Shown in pieces: positions 45,252-54,557 of a stretch of 64,000 bases of DNA. The stretch is from Cohnella luojiensis. GTDB taxonomy: Bacteria > Bacillota > Bacilli > Paenibacillales > Paenibacillaceae. The stretch lies in NCBI RefSeq assembly GCF_004564235.1, contig NZ_SOMN01000006.1, positions 103,352 through 167,351 on the forward strand, written 5' to 3'. Numbering within the stretch: position 1 is the stretch's first letter; each line of letters opens with the position of its first letter. Below the pieces are notes generated by a model. That model ran no database searches. It saw only the letters and a list, made by a program, of their open reading frames with translations, and was not told the DNA's origin. The translations under genes were made by a program, and so were the position numbers.

Positions 45252-46994
45252 TTATGATAATTGTTCCTCATTCTCGCGCATTTCAGTATTTTCAATCGGG
45301 AGGATAATTTGAACCGTCGTTCCTGCTCCATAATAACTGGCAATATGAATTCCGAAATCCGTTCCGTACCTAAGCTTTATACGTTCCTCCACGTTTCTCA
45401 GACCATATCTATCCAGATGAATGGTATTAGACAGCATTCTTTTTAACGTTTCCGATCTCATTCCTATCCCATTGTCGATTATTTTCAACTCAATACGATC
45501 CCCTAACCGTTTCCCTGTAATTCGGATGGCTATCGTTTCCCCAAACCAAGCATGTTTAAATACATTTTCCACGAACGGCTGCAAAATTAACTTGATTATG
45601 GGAATAGGCTTAATCTCAGGATCAATATCATAATAAACCTTGAAAGCATCCGCATGCTTCACTTTCTGAATCTCAAGATAAGATTCTACCTGCTCCAGTT
45701 CTTTTCCAATGGGTATATATACTTGTCCGCCATTCAAAGTCAGCCTATAAAACTTAGAAAGCGCTTTGACCATCTTCGTGACTTTTTGGACTTCTCCTAA
45801 ATTAGCCAAGCTGCCGATCGTCGATAATGTATTATATAGAAAATGAGGACTAATTTGGGCTTGGAGTACATCTAACTCTGCCTGCTTTTTCTGAATGCCC
45901 TGCACATATACATTCTCGATCAGCTCTTGAATGCTTGTTGCCATCTTATTAAACGAATTGGCAATTTGCACGAATTCATCGTTTCCCGAAAATTCGATCC
46001 TCTTAAGAAAATTGCCTTCTTGGAAAGATCGTATCAATGTCACGATTCGCTTCATTTTCTTTCCTGAGAGACGGGCCACGATGAAACCAATAAATGCCAT
46101 CACCAAGAAACTGATTAAACAAACCGTACCGATCACCTTTTGCATCCTGCTGGCATCTTTGTTTAAGTATGCGTATGGCACCAATGTTTCTATGACGAAA
46201 TTCGTTCCGGGGATCTCTTCCCTTACGCTCAGATAGGATCCCTGGTATATTTGCTCATCCGGAGCACCTCGCATATACAAATTCGCACCTGTAGCCACAT
46301 CAATAAGACGTAAGCTAATGCCTTGTTCAATCGGAAAAGTGTCGAAATTACCTAGCAGCTCATCAAACCGGGCCGTAACGCGAACATAACCGATTACGGA
46401 TGAAATGCCGCTAGAATCAACCAGTTTACGAAAATGCGAAATATTATCCAACTGGCTATCCGTATCGATCTGCATCCATAGATTATTTTTGTTTAAGGAT
46501 AGGATGGACTTAAACCACTCGGTGTTCTCTATACTTTGGGAGGAAAGAACATAATAATCGCTTCTATTTATCGGAGTCGACATATTATCGCCGGGAACCT
46601 CTAGCATCTTATCGTTCACCGTATAAACGGCCAATCGGATTTTATTCCCATACAGCTGTAAGGGCGCCTTCATTTGGGGGATCATGTCATCCCTCATCTT
46701 AAGCATGACTTCCAGCGGCTCTCCCCTATTCTGAAGAGCGTTCTGGAATGTAATACTAGTGAACAGCGTGTTAGACATTCGCTGGATTTCATCCAATTGG
46801 TATTGAATATTGTTCCTAGTCTGTTTCAAGGCAGTTCGAATATTGGTCTCCGCCATCTCGGTCCTAGATTGAATGAGCATCGTATAGGAAATGTAGCCGA
46901 TCAACACATCTGTCAATAATACAAGCACGAGATAAGGAATCATCATCTTATAGGTAAATGGCATATATATCTTTCTTGGAATATATCCCCTCAT
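45252..46994 (-). CDS. YesM-type membrane sensor histidine kinase (second)
   Basis: 580 residues from the ATG at 46994 (TCAGGAGGGGAACAA upstream); a Met 27 bp earlier overlaps that site. The first membrane helix is MMIPYLVLVLLTDVLIGYI, followed by an extracellular sensor, a second helix IGTVCLISFLVMAFIGFIVA, HAMP, phospho-acceptor segment QAQISPHFLYNTLSTIGS and a HATPase with IIDNGIGM. Partner of the downstream regulator. Confidence 0.93.
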   Translation of the reverse strand: MRGYIPRKIYMPFTYKMMIPYLVLVLLTDVLIGYISYTMLIQSRTEMAETNIRTALKQTRNNIQYQLDEIQRMSNTLFTSITFQNALQNRGEPLEVMLKMRDDMIPQMKAPLQLYGNKIRLAVYTVNDKMLEVPGDNMSTPINRSDYYVLSSQSIENTEWFKSILSLNKNNLWMQIDTDSQLDNISHFRKLVDSSGISSVIGYVRVTARFDELLGNFDTFPIEQGISLRLIDVATGANLYMRGAPDEQIYQGSYLSVREEIPGTNFVIETLVPYAYLNKDASRMQKVIGTVCLISFLVMAFIGFIVARLSGKKMKRIVTLIRSFQEGNFLKRIEFSGNDEFVQIANSFNKMATSIQELIENVYVQGIQKKQAELDVLQAQISPHFLYNTLSTIGSLANLGEVQKVTKMVKALSKFYRLTLNGGQVYIPIGKELEQVESYLEIQKVKHADAFKVYYDIDPEIKPIPIIKLILQPFVENVFKHAWFGETIAIRITGKRLGDRIELKIIDNGIGMRSETLKRMLSNTIHLDRYGLRNVEERIKLRYGTDFGIHIASYYGAGTTVQIILPIENTEMRENEEQLS

Positions 46995-47112
46995 TTGTTC
47001 CCCTCCTGAAAACTCGGGCATAAAACTTGTTTACACCATTCTACAATAAGTGAGTTAACTATCATATATTACACGAATTGACCTTTGAAAAACTCATCAA
47101 AATCGCAGCAAA

Positions 47113-47155
47113 AATAAGCGTGCTGAAGCCAGAAAGGCCAGTACGCTTATTTTTT
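47113..47155. terminator. Bidirectional intrinsic terminator
   Basis: AATAAGCGT (47113-47121) pairs with ACGCTTATT (47143-47151) with additional CTG/CAG pairing inside. T runs follow on both strands (TTTT on plus, TATTTTT on minus). It lies about 120 bp upstream of the kinase start and probably closes the decayed unit to the right. Confidence 0.75.
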
Positions 47156-47396
47156 AAGGACATTAGCTGCCTATCGAATTCCTGCAATTCGCCAATACCC
47201 TTTTCGGGAATTCCCTAACGACTCATCCCTAGCAATTCTACGTAAGAAAATCATACTGAGGGAGCTTAAGCTGCATTGCATGGTTGAAATCATAGAAACC
47301 ACCCAAGTTTAACCCGTTAATATAAATAAACAGCCAATCCCTTCTGGACGGCTGCCTTCGATTATTTGTTGAAGTTGACTTCGATTAAATGAGAGG
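47156..47396. other. Intergenic stretch, possible unassigned coding debris
   Basis: No intact gene. On the minus strand one frame is open for about 27 codons (INGLNLGGFYDFNHAMQLKL) before a TAG, but I cannot assign it with confidence. Nothing else is seen. Confidence 0.35.
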
Positions 47397-47570
47397 TTAC
47401 TCATTTTTAGTCCTATAAGGATATTTTATTTTTATGCTTACTTCACTAATAAATGTTGATCCCAGTAGCAGGATAGCGCCGAATATTTGAACCACTGTCA
47501 TTCTTTCGCCTATCACAAGAACTGAAATCAATAATGATGTTAGGGGATCTACTTAATATAGCGATACTTT
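47397..47570 (-). pseudogene. EamA-family transporter remnant (C-terminal end)
   Basis: Minus-strand codons read DPLTSLLISVLVIGERMTVV then QIFGAILLLGSTFISEVSIK and end at a TAA at 47397. This is the last two helices of an EamA/DMT transporter. An in-frame TAA interrupts it just upstream (after VSLY), and the rest of the gene is missing. It abuts the histidine kinase remnant on the other strand. Confidence 0.7.
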
Positions 47571-47583
47571 GACCTTCTAGCCC

Positions 47584-47838
47584 GTTCATGTTCCTAATGA
47601 AGATTATGGACCCGGAATCAAGCAAGAGGACATTGAATCTATTTGGGAACGATTTTATAAAGCAGATAGAGCCCGAACTGAAAAGGCTGGTATAGGGCTC
47701 GGCTTGTCTATTGTTAAGCACATATTAGATCTCCATCAAAGCCCCATTCACGTGAAGAGTGAAGCGGGAAATGGATCAATCTTCACTTTTACATTCCCTA
47801 TAACTCCGAACATATCTAAAAACCCTGAAAAAGAGTGA
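47584..47838 (+). pseudogene. Histidine kinase remnant (HATPase C-terminus)
   Basis: Plus-strand codons read EDYGPGIKQEDIESIWERFY, KADRARTEKAGIGLGLSIVK, then a TGA at 47836. These are the G1, F and G2 boxes of a sensor kinase ATPase domain. There is no start, dimerisation or sensor part. It lies directly upstream of the GC-rich gene pair, as if the kinase once regulated it. Confidence 0.8.
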
Positions 47839-47922
47839 TTCTCGTTCACCTTCTGTTCATAAAACATTGCTATACTGGATTTTGCACTAAGAAATCATGA
47901 AAACAAAGTGGAGGATGTCTCA

Positions 47923-48159
47923 ATGAGTAAATTACCAAACGTAAGCAGCGACACCGGCAACGATGACGGCATGAGGCCGACCGAGGATCGACCACCGAGC
48001 ACACCACGCTGGGTGAAAGTGGTTGGGATCATCGTCATCGTCCTGGTCATTCTGTTTGTCATCATCAAACTCACCGGCGTCGGTGGTGACCACGGCCCTG
48101 GTCGCCACATGCCGACCTCAAGCGGCATAGATCAAGGAGTGAAACAGTCATGGTCATGA
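47923..48159 (+). CDS. Small single-pass membrane protein
   Basis: 78 residues from the ATG at 47923, preceded by GGAGGATG. A hydrophilic, Asp/Pro-rich N-terminus is followed by one hydrophobic helix (WVKVVGIIVIVLVILFVIIK) and a short Gly/His tail (GGDHGPGRHMP). I recognise no family. It overlaps the next membrane protein gene by 10 bp. Its base composition is clearly more GC-rich than the neighbours, hinting at transfer. Confidence 0.75.
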   Translation: MSKLPNVSSDTGNDDGMRPTEDRPPSTPRWVKVVGIIVIVLVILFVIIKLTGVGGDHGPGRHMPTSSGIDQGVKQSWS

Positions 48160-48671
48160 CACCCCGTCTCCGGAAGTTTGCGCTCACCGCGCATATCACT
48201 TCCTCGGTCGGCTGGATCGGCGCTGTCGTTGCTTACCTGGCTCTTGTTGTCGCCACTCAGACCAGCCAGGATGCACAAACGGTACGTGCCGCCTTTATCG
48301 CGATGGAGCCAATCATCAGATTCGCCCTCGTCCCGTTGGCCTTCGCCTCGCTGCTAACTGGGCTTATCATGTCACTGGGTACCCCGTGGGGCTTGTTCCG
48401 ACACTACTGGGTCTTGGCGAAACTCCTGCTAACCGTCATTGCCACCCTCGTCTTGCTGTCGCAGCTGGAGCCAATTAGCTACATGGCAAGCGTAGCGGCA
48501 GACCCCAGTACCGATCTCGGCAGGCTGGGGGGCGGGGGTCAATTCCTCCACCCCGGGCTCGGCCTGCTGGTGTTGCTCGTGACCGCGGCGCTGTCGGTGT
48601 ACAAGCCGCGGGGCATAACCCGGTACGGGTGGCGTAAGCAGCAGGAGAAGCGTAAGGAGTCGCAGCCGTAG
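48150..48671 (+). CDS. DUF2269-like integral membrane protein
   Basis: 173 residues with about four hydrophobic helices: KFALTAHITSSVGWIGAVVA, IRFALVPLAFASLLTGLIMS, VLAKLLLTVIATLVLLSQLE and LGLLVLLVTAALSVYKPRG. Conserved-looking His residues occur in TAHIT, RHYW and FLHPGLG, which could bind metal or heme. The layout is like DUF2269/CopD-type small membrane proteins. AAGGAGTGA precedes the start. GC content is high for the region, as in its partner gene. Confidence 0.75.
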   Translation: MVMTPRLRKFALTAHITSSVGWIGAVVAYLALVVATQTSQDAQTVRAAFIAMEPIIRFALVPLAFASLLTGLIMSLGTPWGLFRHYWVLAKLLLTVIATLVLLSQLEPISYMASVAADPSTDLGRLGGGGQFLHPGLGLLVLLVTAALSVYKPRGITRYGWRKQQEKRKESQP

Positions 48672-48684
48672 ATGCTGCGACTCC
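48656..48684. terminator. Hairpin spanning the stop codon
   Basis: GGAGTCGCAGC pairs perfectly with GCTGCGACTCC (11 bp) with the TAG stop inside the 7-base loop. No clear T run follows, so termination strength is doubtful. Confidence 0.5.
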
Positions 48685-48763
48685 TGCTCCTTCACCTCCC
48701 TCTCACTGTCACAAATGCAGTACTATTCCGAAAACGCTGTGACGAATAAAATTGGCCGATCCT

Positions 48764-50320
48764 CTAACCATGCAAACTTCCTTCCAACCGAGGGTTAGGA
48801 CGATAAGTACCGACCGGGATTTGGATCAGGGTGGTTTTTCCTTGGGGCGCCATCTTGTAGATCTCATCACACAACCTTACATCAAATCCGAGGAGCGGGT
48901 GCCCTCCCATCCCAATGGCGGACGCAGCCAGCAGTAAACGCTGTACGAGCATTCCCGCTTCCATCTGCCCAATACGATATCCTCTGTACCCCAGTGCCGT
49001 TTTGAAATGATCCCGATACCCTTCAACATGCAGGCAAATCGGAACTTGGAACAGATTTACATCATACATAGACATGCCCTGTTGCAGCCAGAACCGATGA
49101 TCTCCGAGTCGTATTAGCCGCAATGCATGAGCAGCGCTGTCATATTGGTATGCACCATCCGGAATACCTTCAATACCATACAAACAAGCATTTAATGAGA
49201 CACGGGATTCGGAATTCACATTGTCTCCATCCAAATCATTACGGTACGAGAAGGAAGCCGTCGCCTCCTGCAACAGGGCGGCCAACTGCAGTTGATTTAT
49301 CTTTCTTAAAATGAAGTCCATCCCCGGTGAATACCGCTTTCGGCTGACCGACGTCAGATCATACGATAATCGGTTCACGTCTGGTAGAGCCACCGCCTGC
49401 TCCTCACTGTGAACGATCTTCTCCTTCTCCATCTCCCGAAAGGTTCGGGTTGTTTCCAGCATGGATTCTTCATTCATCTTGATCAGCATCGGATACTCCA
49501 TAACTCTCTGTGACCGGACATGGTGTTGATGTTGAATCTCTGTCAATTCACGGCACAATTCGGAGGCAGAGACATTCCCGTCTCTTTTATTCCCGTTATC
49601 AAACCAAGTGATCTCAGGCTCAACCGACAACGGTATAACCGCATATACGCTTTCCTCCTGTTCAGATAGCCCGATCAGATGGTTGACGGCCCGATCTAGA
49701 AATTGGAAGTACACCCCCGAGGAGAAGCCAAACCGTTTTGACACTTCCAACAACTGTCCGATCAACACGCCGGCATCCAACCCTTGCAAACGGTAGGCAA
49801 AGTTATTGTATTTAAAGAAATTCTTCCAAAACATTGTCGACACAAAAACAGTACCAAAACAAGCCGATACGTCACAACGATTGCCAAGAGCCTGAACTAG
49901 ATAGGAATCGAAAAGGCCTTCACGTAATAATACCAAGCGGTGATGGGCCACATCATAATGGTACATCCCGGCAGGTAAATCCTCCATTTTTAGATACACG
50001 TATAACTCGTTTGGATATAATCCTCCGCCGGAGGGAACAAAACGCCGGAACAATGTGGAATCCAAGGAATAGATAGATTGGCACAATTGGGTAAGCCCAT
50101 ATACATACCAAAGAAAATGGCCGATTTCACGAAGGCCGGGCTTCGCGGGTGCTTTCCGTTCTTCGAGCGTCAGCGGTACTTCCGGAGAAAACGGAAACAC
50201 AGGCAAGCCCCGGTAGAGCTTATACGGAAGCGGAGCGTCATCCCAGTCCACCTTCCAATCCAGCGGTCTGATCTTACCCGTGTCAAAGTGAAGATTGTGC
50301 AGAAATGCCTCCAGACTCAT
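48764..50320 (-). CDS. sagB: SagB-type azoline dehydrogenase (two nitroreductase-like halves)
   Basis: 518 residues with two nitroreductase-like halves. The first carries RFVPSGGGLYPNELYVYL (about 93-110), the FMN-binding signature of SagB/ThcOx enzymes. The second includes VSLNACLYGIEGIPDGAYQY and IGMGGHPLLGFD near the C-terminus. The enzyme oxidises thiazoline/oxazoline rings to thiazole/oxazole in TOMM peptides. Ribosome site CTAGGAGGGG. It is 23 bp after the YcaO gene, the last gene of the cluster. Confidence 0.92.
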   Translation of the reverse strand: MSLEAFLHNLHFDTGKIRPLDWKVDWDDAPLPYKLYRGLPVFPFSPEVPLTLEERKAPAKPGLREIGHFLWYVYGLTQLCQSIYSLDSTLFRRFVPSGGGLYPNELYVYLKMEDLPAGMYHYDVAHHRLVLLREGLFDSYLVQALGNRCDVSACFGTVFVSTMFWKNFFKYNNFAYRLQGLDAGVLIGQLLEVSKRFGFSSGVYFQFLDRAVNHLIGLSEQEESVYAVIPLSVEPEITWFDNGNKRDGNVSASELCRELTEIQHQHHVRSQRVMEYPMLIKMNEESMLETTRTFREMEKEKIVHSEEQAVALPDVNRLSYDLTSVSRKRYSPGMDFILRKINQLQLAALLQEATASFSYRNDLDGDNVNSESRVSLNACLYGIEGIPDGAYQYDSAAHALRLIRLGDHRFWLQQGMSMYDVNLFQVPICLHVEGYRDHFKTALGYRGYRIGQMEAGMLVQRLLLAASAIGMGGHPLLGFDVRLCDEIYKMAPQGKTTLIQIPVGTYRPNPRLEGSLHG

Positions 50321-50343
50321 CCCTTACCCCTCCTAGTGACGGC

Positions 50344-52287
50344 TTATGGAAATGGATGCGGATGCGGGTTGAGCTGTTCTACCGTAAGCGGTTGTTTAAC
50401 ATACCCGAGTTCCACTGGTACCCTCAACACCCTCTCCAGCCCTGCCAGGCGAGTAAAGTGATGTCCGAACGTCATCGGCAACATCCCCGGAATCAGCACT
50501 TTTACGCAATGCAATCCAATTCGACTGATTTCCGGTCTCGTCTGGTTCACTACATTCACATCGAGGTTCAGAAGGCGAAACACGTGGAGAATATCCTTCA
50601 GGTCTTCGGTCAGATCCGCATGCTTCACCTTCCGCTTGAACTCTTCTTCAAACGTTCGAATTGGACGATTTTCATCCAACAAAAATTGCAGGCGCTCCTG
50701 TGCTTGCGGCAAACTATACAGCATGGAATGGTCCTCCATGTGCTGCACCAGGAACGGATCGTTTAACATTTGCTTAACCTTATCTTGGTTCGCCTCAAAC
50801 TTTTTATCAAGCATCAGCATCGTACTGGCCAGCTCATGAATCGCGCTTTTCACCGCCCGTATGGGGTCCAGATGAGCACCGGCCGCACAGATGAGATTCA
50901 CTCCCTCTAGTTTCCTGTTTTTCGCTACTACCCAAACGGTTGGAATCCCGTTCTCCATCGTCGTATTAAACAAATAGAGATCATATCCCGCCACCGCCTC
51001 CAAACGATTGACCATCAACATTAGTTCCCGGTCGTCAGCAGAATAAGGGTCAACTCGCGGGACAGGTAATTGCGCGTACCAAGTCATCAGAAATGAATCT
51101 CGTTCCACCACTTCCAAAATGCCATAGAAAATGGCTTCCTCCAAACTTCCGCCTAACGCGCATCCGTTGGAAGTTTCATAGACGAAGCCATCCCCACAAC
51201 CCGTGTTATAATAGGCAAGCTCCTGCGGAACCAGAATGGGACGCTCTTGTAAAAGGGAATAACCCCATACCCAATCCATTGAGCGGTCAGGATCAAACGG
51301 TCTAAAAGGGAAATCGGATCGCTCATATTGTTCCTTCGTGTGAAGCCCTACCTTGACGGGATTGAGCGCTTGATTTGACAGATTGCGGAAACTGTCGCGG
51401 ACCACCGCCCGTTTGACACGGGGTGCCAAACCGCAGTACCTCTCCAAGCCCTCCAAAGTGGCTGCCAACTCACTTTCTGCATAGGAATGAGTCCGACCAC
51501 CTGTAACTACATCCTCCGTGAATAACGGCAGATTCACGCTTGTATCGGCAAACGAGGACGCGAGGTCAAACCTTTTCCCATTTAAAATACCAGTCCGATA
51601 GTCCAGATAATCTTTGATCAGAACTTCCTTCAAATCATCGATCGAACGGCAGCGGTAACTGTCAGCGCTAATCTTCGGACTTGGCCCAAGTGAAATTGAA
51701 GCCTCTATCGACGAATCATCGGGCCATTCTCCACAAACCGAACATAACGGGTCGGGCAGGAAGAAGTGGCGTGAGCTCTTCAGCGTTTTCAGGTTGAACA
51801 AAAATACCCGTCCTTTTAATTGGCACCGTCGGCCTTGCAATACCCTCTGTGTCTCCGCAACAATCAGGTGACCCATCTGCAAAAGGCCCGTCCGCGATGC
51901 CCAAGGGTCACGTGAGATTCCCCCGTGAACCGCCAGTTTCCGCTCTAATTCCCGCATATCCTTGCGGTCGAATCCTCCCATAAGGCGTCGCAAGTCCGCA
52001 CATTGGGAGCATCCAGGCGTACCCTGAACAACCAATGGCCCTACCACGCCTTCGCCAAATGAAACGAAGCCGCGAAGCCAAGGGATGCCCGCTGGTACCA
52101 ACACCTTTTCCGCTTCGAGATGAATGGAGGGATGCCAGAAATCGTGCAGCACCAGAGCTAAATCTGTTGTTTCCGGAACGCTTGCCTTGAAGTCGGTCTG
52201 ACGAATAACGTGGTATTGCGCTGACAGTTCACCGCACACGAAGTCTGCCAACAATCCTTCTCCGGCGACTAACACGATAGCACTCAT
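50344..52287 (-). CDS. YcaO cyclodehydratase with leader-binding domain (TOMM, SagD-like)
   Basis: 647 residues. An N-terminal E1/C-protein-like part (1-220) carries two CxxC pairs, PGCSQCADL (Cys93, Cys96) and LCSVCGEW (Cys182, Cys185), likely a zinc site. The YcaO domain follows with ATP/Mg residues in SYAESELAATLEGLERY (268-284) and SLEEAIFYGILEVVERDSF (381-399). The C-terminus is PHPHPFP, matching the PxPxP motif of active azoline-forming YcaO proteins. It uses ATP to cyclise Cys/Ser/Thr residues. The start overlaps the ThiF-like gene by 4 bp, with GGAGG upstream. Confidence 0.94.
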   Translation of the reverse strand: MSAIVLVAGEGLLADFVCGELSAQYHVIRQTDFKASVPETTDLALVLHDFWHPSIHLEAEKVLVPAGIPWLRGFVSFGEGVVGPLVVQGTPGCSQCADLRRLMGGFDRKDMRELERKLAVHGGISRDPWASRTGLLQMGHLIVAETQRVLQGRRCQLKGRVFLFNLKTLKSSRHFFLPDPLCSVCGEWPDDSSIEASISLGPSPKISADSYRCRSIDDLKEVLIKDYLDYRTGILNGKRFDLASSFADTSVNLPLFTEDVVTGGRTHSYAESELAATLEGLERYCGLAPRVKRAVVRDSFRNLSNQALNPVKVGLHTKEQYERSDFPFRPFDPDRSMDWVWGYSLLQERPILVPQELAYYNTGCGDGFVYETSNGCALGGSLEEAIFYGILEVVERDSFLMTWYAQLPVPRVDPYSADDRELMLMVNRLEAVAGYDLYLFNTTMENGIPTVWVVAKNRKLEGVNLICAAGAHLDPIRAVKSAIHELASTMLMLDKKFEANQDKVKQMLNDPFLVQHMEDHSMLYSLPQAQERLQFLLDENRPIRTFEEEFKRKVKHADLTEDLKDILHVFRLLNLDVNVVNQTRPEISRIGLHCVKVLIPGMLPMTFGHHFTRLAGLERVLRVPVELGYVKQPLTVEQLNPHPHPFP

Positions 52288-54254
52288 CGGGATTCCTCCT
52301 CTCGCAACAACACGCCGAACACGCCTGCCATTCCCTCTCTCAAAAACGGTTCCAGCGCCAGATCGAATACTAACAGCTGCTTATGGTTCCGTTTCAAGAT
52401 CTGCAAGGCGGACTGCAAGACTTCCGATTGAACCGCCTCTTCACACGCTGGGATCATAAGATTTTGCGGCCCCTTTTCTTCCAGAAGAACGGACGAAATC
52501 TCCATCGCTTGTGTCGCGAGGCACGCCGATTTGTTTTGAGCCTTCGACAGCGAATATTGCAGCGCCTTCCGCAGCGCCATTGTCACATTCAATCCAACGC
52601 ATCCATACCAGAGGCCGCCCGTACCTACCCACACCACTGGGAAGCCGCATACTTCCGCTCCCAAGCCGATTATCGGCAATCTTTCCATCGTGATCAATGC
52701 CTGCAAATAAAACAGGCTTCGCTCATCTTCTAATGCATTTGCATTTAAGTGCACCTTAAAAATAGAAGGCTTTTGATCTGCCTGTTGCTTGCGCAGCTCC
52801 TCGTTCAAACATTTTTGCAGCCCACGACTTATGCCTTCGGTAGCCGTCTCCCCCGCTCCGATGCCGACAAATTCGTGGGGTTCTACCATACTACACTCTA
52901 CTTCCTGATGTACGGGAATCGATGTACCGAGTAGACCGGCCATTCGTGACACATACGCTTCAATTCCGACAAGACCCGCTTCCCGGCGCGCTTCCTCATG
53001 CGTCAGACCTGTGCATATCATCTCCGGCAAAAGCTCAGCCGGTCCTTCCGAAAGCGGATCGGCTACTTGAACGCGGCACTGGGAGAGCGGAAGCTGCTTC
53101 AATTCCCCCTCCTCCCAAATATGGAAAATCCCCGATTCCGACGATGTCAACAAGCTGAAGAAAGGAAGCAATCCGCTCGACTTATTTCTTTCAGAATTTT
53201 GTTCGAGCAGCATTTCGAGATCTTGTACCCGTTCGGCCACTGTATGCCCTGTCACCAGCGGATGAGGCAAAAACGAATGCCAGTTTCCTTCCAGCGTCTC
53301 CAGATCCAACAAGTAAAATTTATGATTCCGTTCCGAATCTGTCACGCCTGTAACGGTTTTAAACAATTCAAATACGATTACATTCGACAACAATGCTCCC
53401 GCAGTCGAAGAGAAGGTGTGCAACTGCGAGTCTTTGCAAAGTGCGGATCGGTGTATGCGGCGCCACGCCGACTCCCAACTTCCCTCATTAGCCGAATGCA
53501 CCAGCGGACCCGCCAGACCTGCCTGCTGCAGAACCATGGCGGGAAGTAATGCCTTCTTCTCCTCTCTGCAAACCGTATGAAGTGCCCGTACTTCCTTGAT
53601 ATCGCCAGCCTGCGACACATACAAAATCCAGTCAAACGGTTGCACAGCTTCCCGCCAAGAATTCATGCTCTCCTTCAGTAAGGTGACCTCCTCCAAAGTC
53701 ACCTCAGGATCCGTTTTACGGGCATCCGCCGCCAGTTCCATTAATCGCTGCCGATTCGTTGGCAATGAGTCTGTAATCAGCACATGAAACCTCGGTAATC
53801 CGGATTCTAACAATGCCGCAACTAACGAAACAAAAAATGGGCCAGACCCGACCGCTAACACTTTGGCCTGACGATAGGATTGAAAACGGTACGCACCCGA
53901 ATTGCTTATATTTTCCAAAAACTCAATTTGAGAAGCGTGCTTTTCGAGCACCTCATCCGGCAATTGATGCGAACGGTCTTGGCTTATATCCCTAATAAAG
54001 CCGTTTTGGTATAATATTTCGGCAATATTATACACCTGATCTATGTATGGATCCGACAATCCGTCCGTCAAGTCGTGCAACGTATACTCCCCATTAAACA
54101 TCGGTATCAGTTTTTCAATCCACTGATCGATCGTCCTGCCTTCTAAACGGAACGAGCATAAGTTATTCCGAAAATATACACCGCCGTTTGGATCAGGGAT
54201 ATAAAAAGTGTCCCCTTTCACTTTCAAACGCATTGAAGGGTTTAAATATGTCAT
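52284..54254 (-). CDS. ThiF-like thiazole-containing bacteriocin maturation protein
   Basis: 656 residues from the ATG at 54254, which has AGGAGAGACGGA before it and begins MTYLNPSMRLKVKGDTFYIP as in the family of putative thiazole-containing bacteriocin maturation proteins. A PqqD-like N-terminal part is followed by a Rossmann-like region (AKVLAVGSGPFFVSLVAALL, near 130) and a long YcaO-related C-terminal half. It is expected to hand the leader peptide to the YcaO enzyme. It has no clear adenylation Cys, so it is probably a scaffold. Confidence 0.9.
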   Translation of the reverse strand: MTYLNPSMRLKVKGDTFYIPDPNGGVYFRNNLCSFRLEGRTIDQWIEKLIPMFNGEYTLHDLTDGLSDPYIDQVYNIAEILYQNGFIRDISQDRSHQLPDEVLEKHASQIEFLENISNSGAYRFQSYRQAKVLAVGSGPFFVSLVAALLESGLPRFHVLITDSLPTNRQRLMELAADARKTDPEVTLEEVTLLKESMNSWREAVQPFDWILYVSQAGDIKEVRALHTVCREEKKALLPAMVLQQAGLAGPLVHSANEGSWESAWRRIHRSALCKDSQLHTFSSTAGALLSNVIVFELFKTVTGVTDSERNHKFYLLDLETLEGNWHSFLPHPLVTGHTVAERVQDLEMLLEQNSERNKSSGLLPFFSLLTSSESGIFHIWEEGELKQLPLSQCRVQVADPLSEGPAELLPEMICTGLTHEEARREAGLVGIEAYVSRMAGLLGTSIPVHQEVECSMVEPHEFVGIGAGETATEGISRGLQKCLNEELRKQQADQKPSIFKVHLNANALEDERSLFYLQALITMERLPIIGLGAEVCGFPVVWVGTGGLWYGCVGLNVTMALRKALQYSLSKAQNKSACLATQAMEISSVLLEEKGPQNLMIPACEEAVQSEVLQSALQILKRNHKQLLVFDLALEPFLREGMAGVFGVLLREEESR

Positions 54255-54415
54255 TCCGTCTCTCCTATCCATGAGCCACTCTAAAAACTGCTCTATCATA
54301 TACACTTATCTTATGTATGGGTACGGCAACGATTCGTTATTTTTAGAGCCATAAGTTTAGCCGATAATATCTGTCGTGAAGATTCATGAAGCCAAGGAGG
54401 ACAACTCTTAAAGAA

Positions 54416-54450
54416 CAAAACTCCGCCGAAAAACTTACATCGGCGGAGTT
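54416..54450 (-). terminator. Terminator between bacteriocin precursor and maturation genes
   Basis: Minus strand AACTCCGCCGA and TCGGCGGAGTT form an 11-bp stem (54419-54450) followed by TTTGTTCTTT. Partial termination would give excess precursor over enzymes, a common RiPP arrangement. Confidence 0.75.
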
Positions 54451-54557
54451 TGGACTAGCGGCTTTTTAATAATACAAATCGTTTCCGTACTCAGGGGCAA
54501 TTTTTTTCTTAGGTAACTACGGTTTTCTTCAGAATTATTGTCTATGTTCACACTTTA

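Noticed and set aside
47240..47345. Minus-strand fragment INGLNLGGFYDF as a glycosidase C-terminal piece.
   Set aside because: Only about 27 codons with no diagnostic motif; similarity to sugar-hydrolase tails is too vague.
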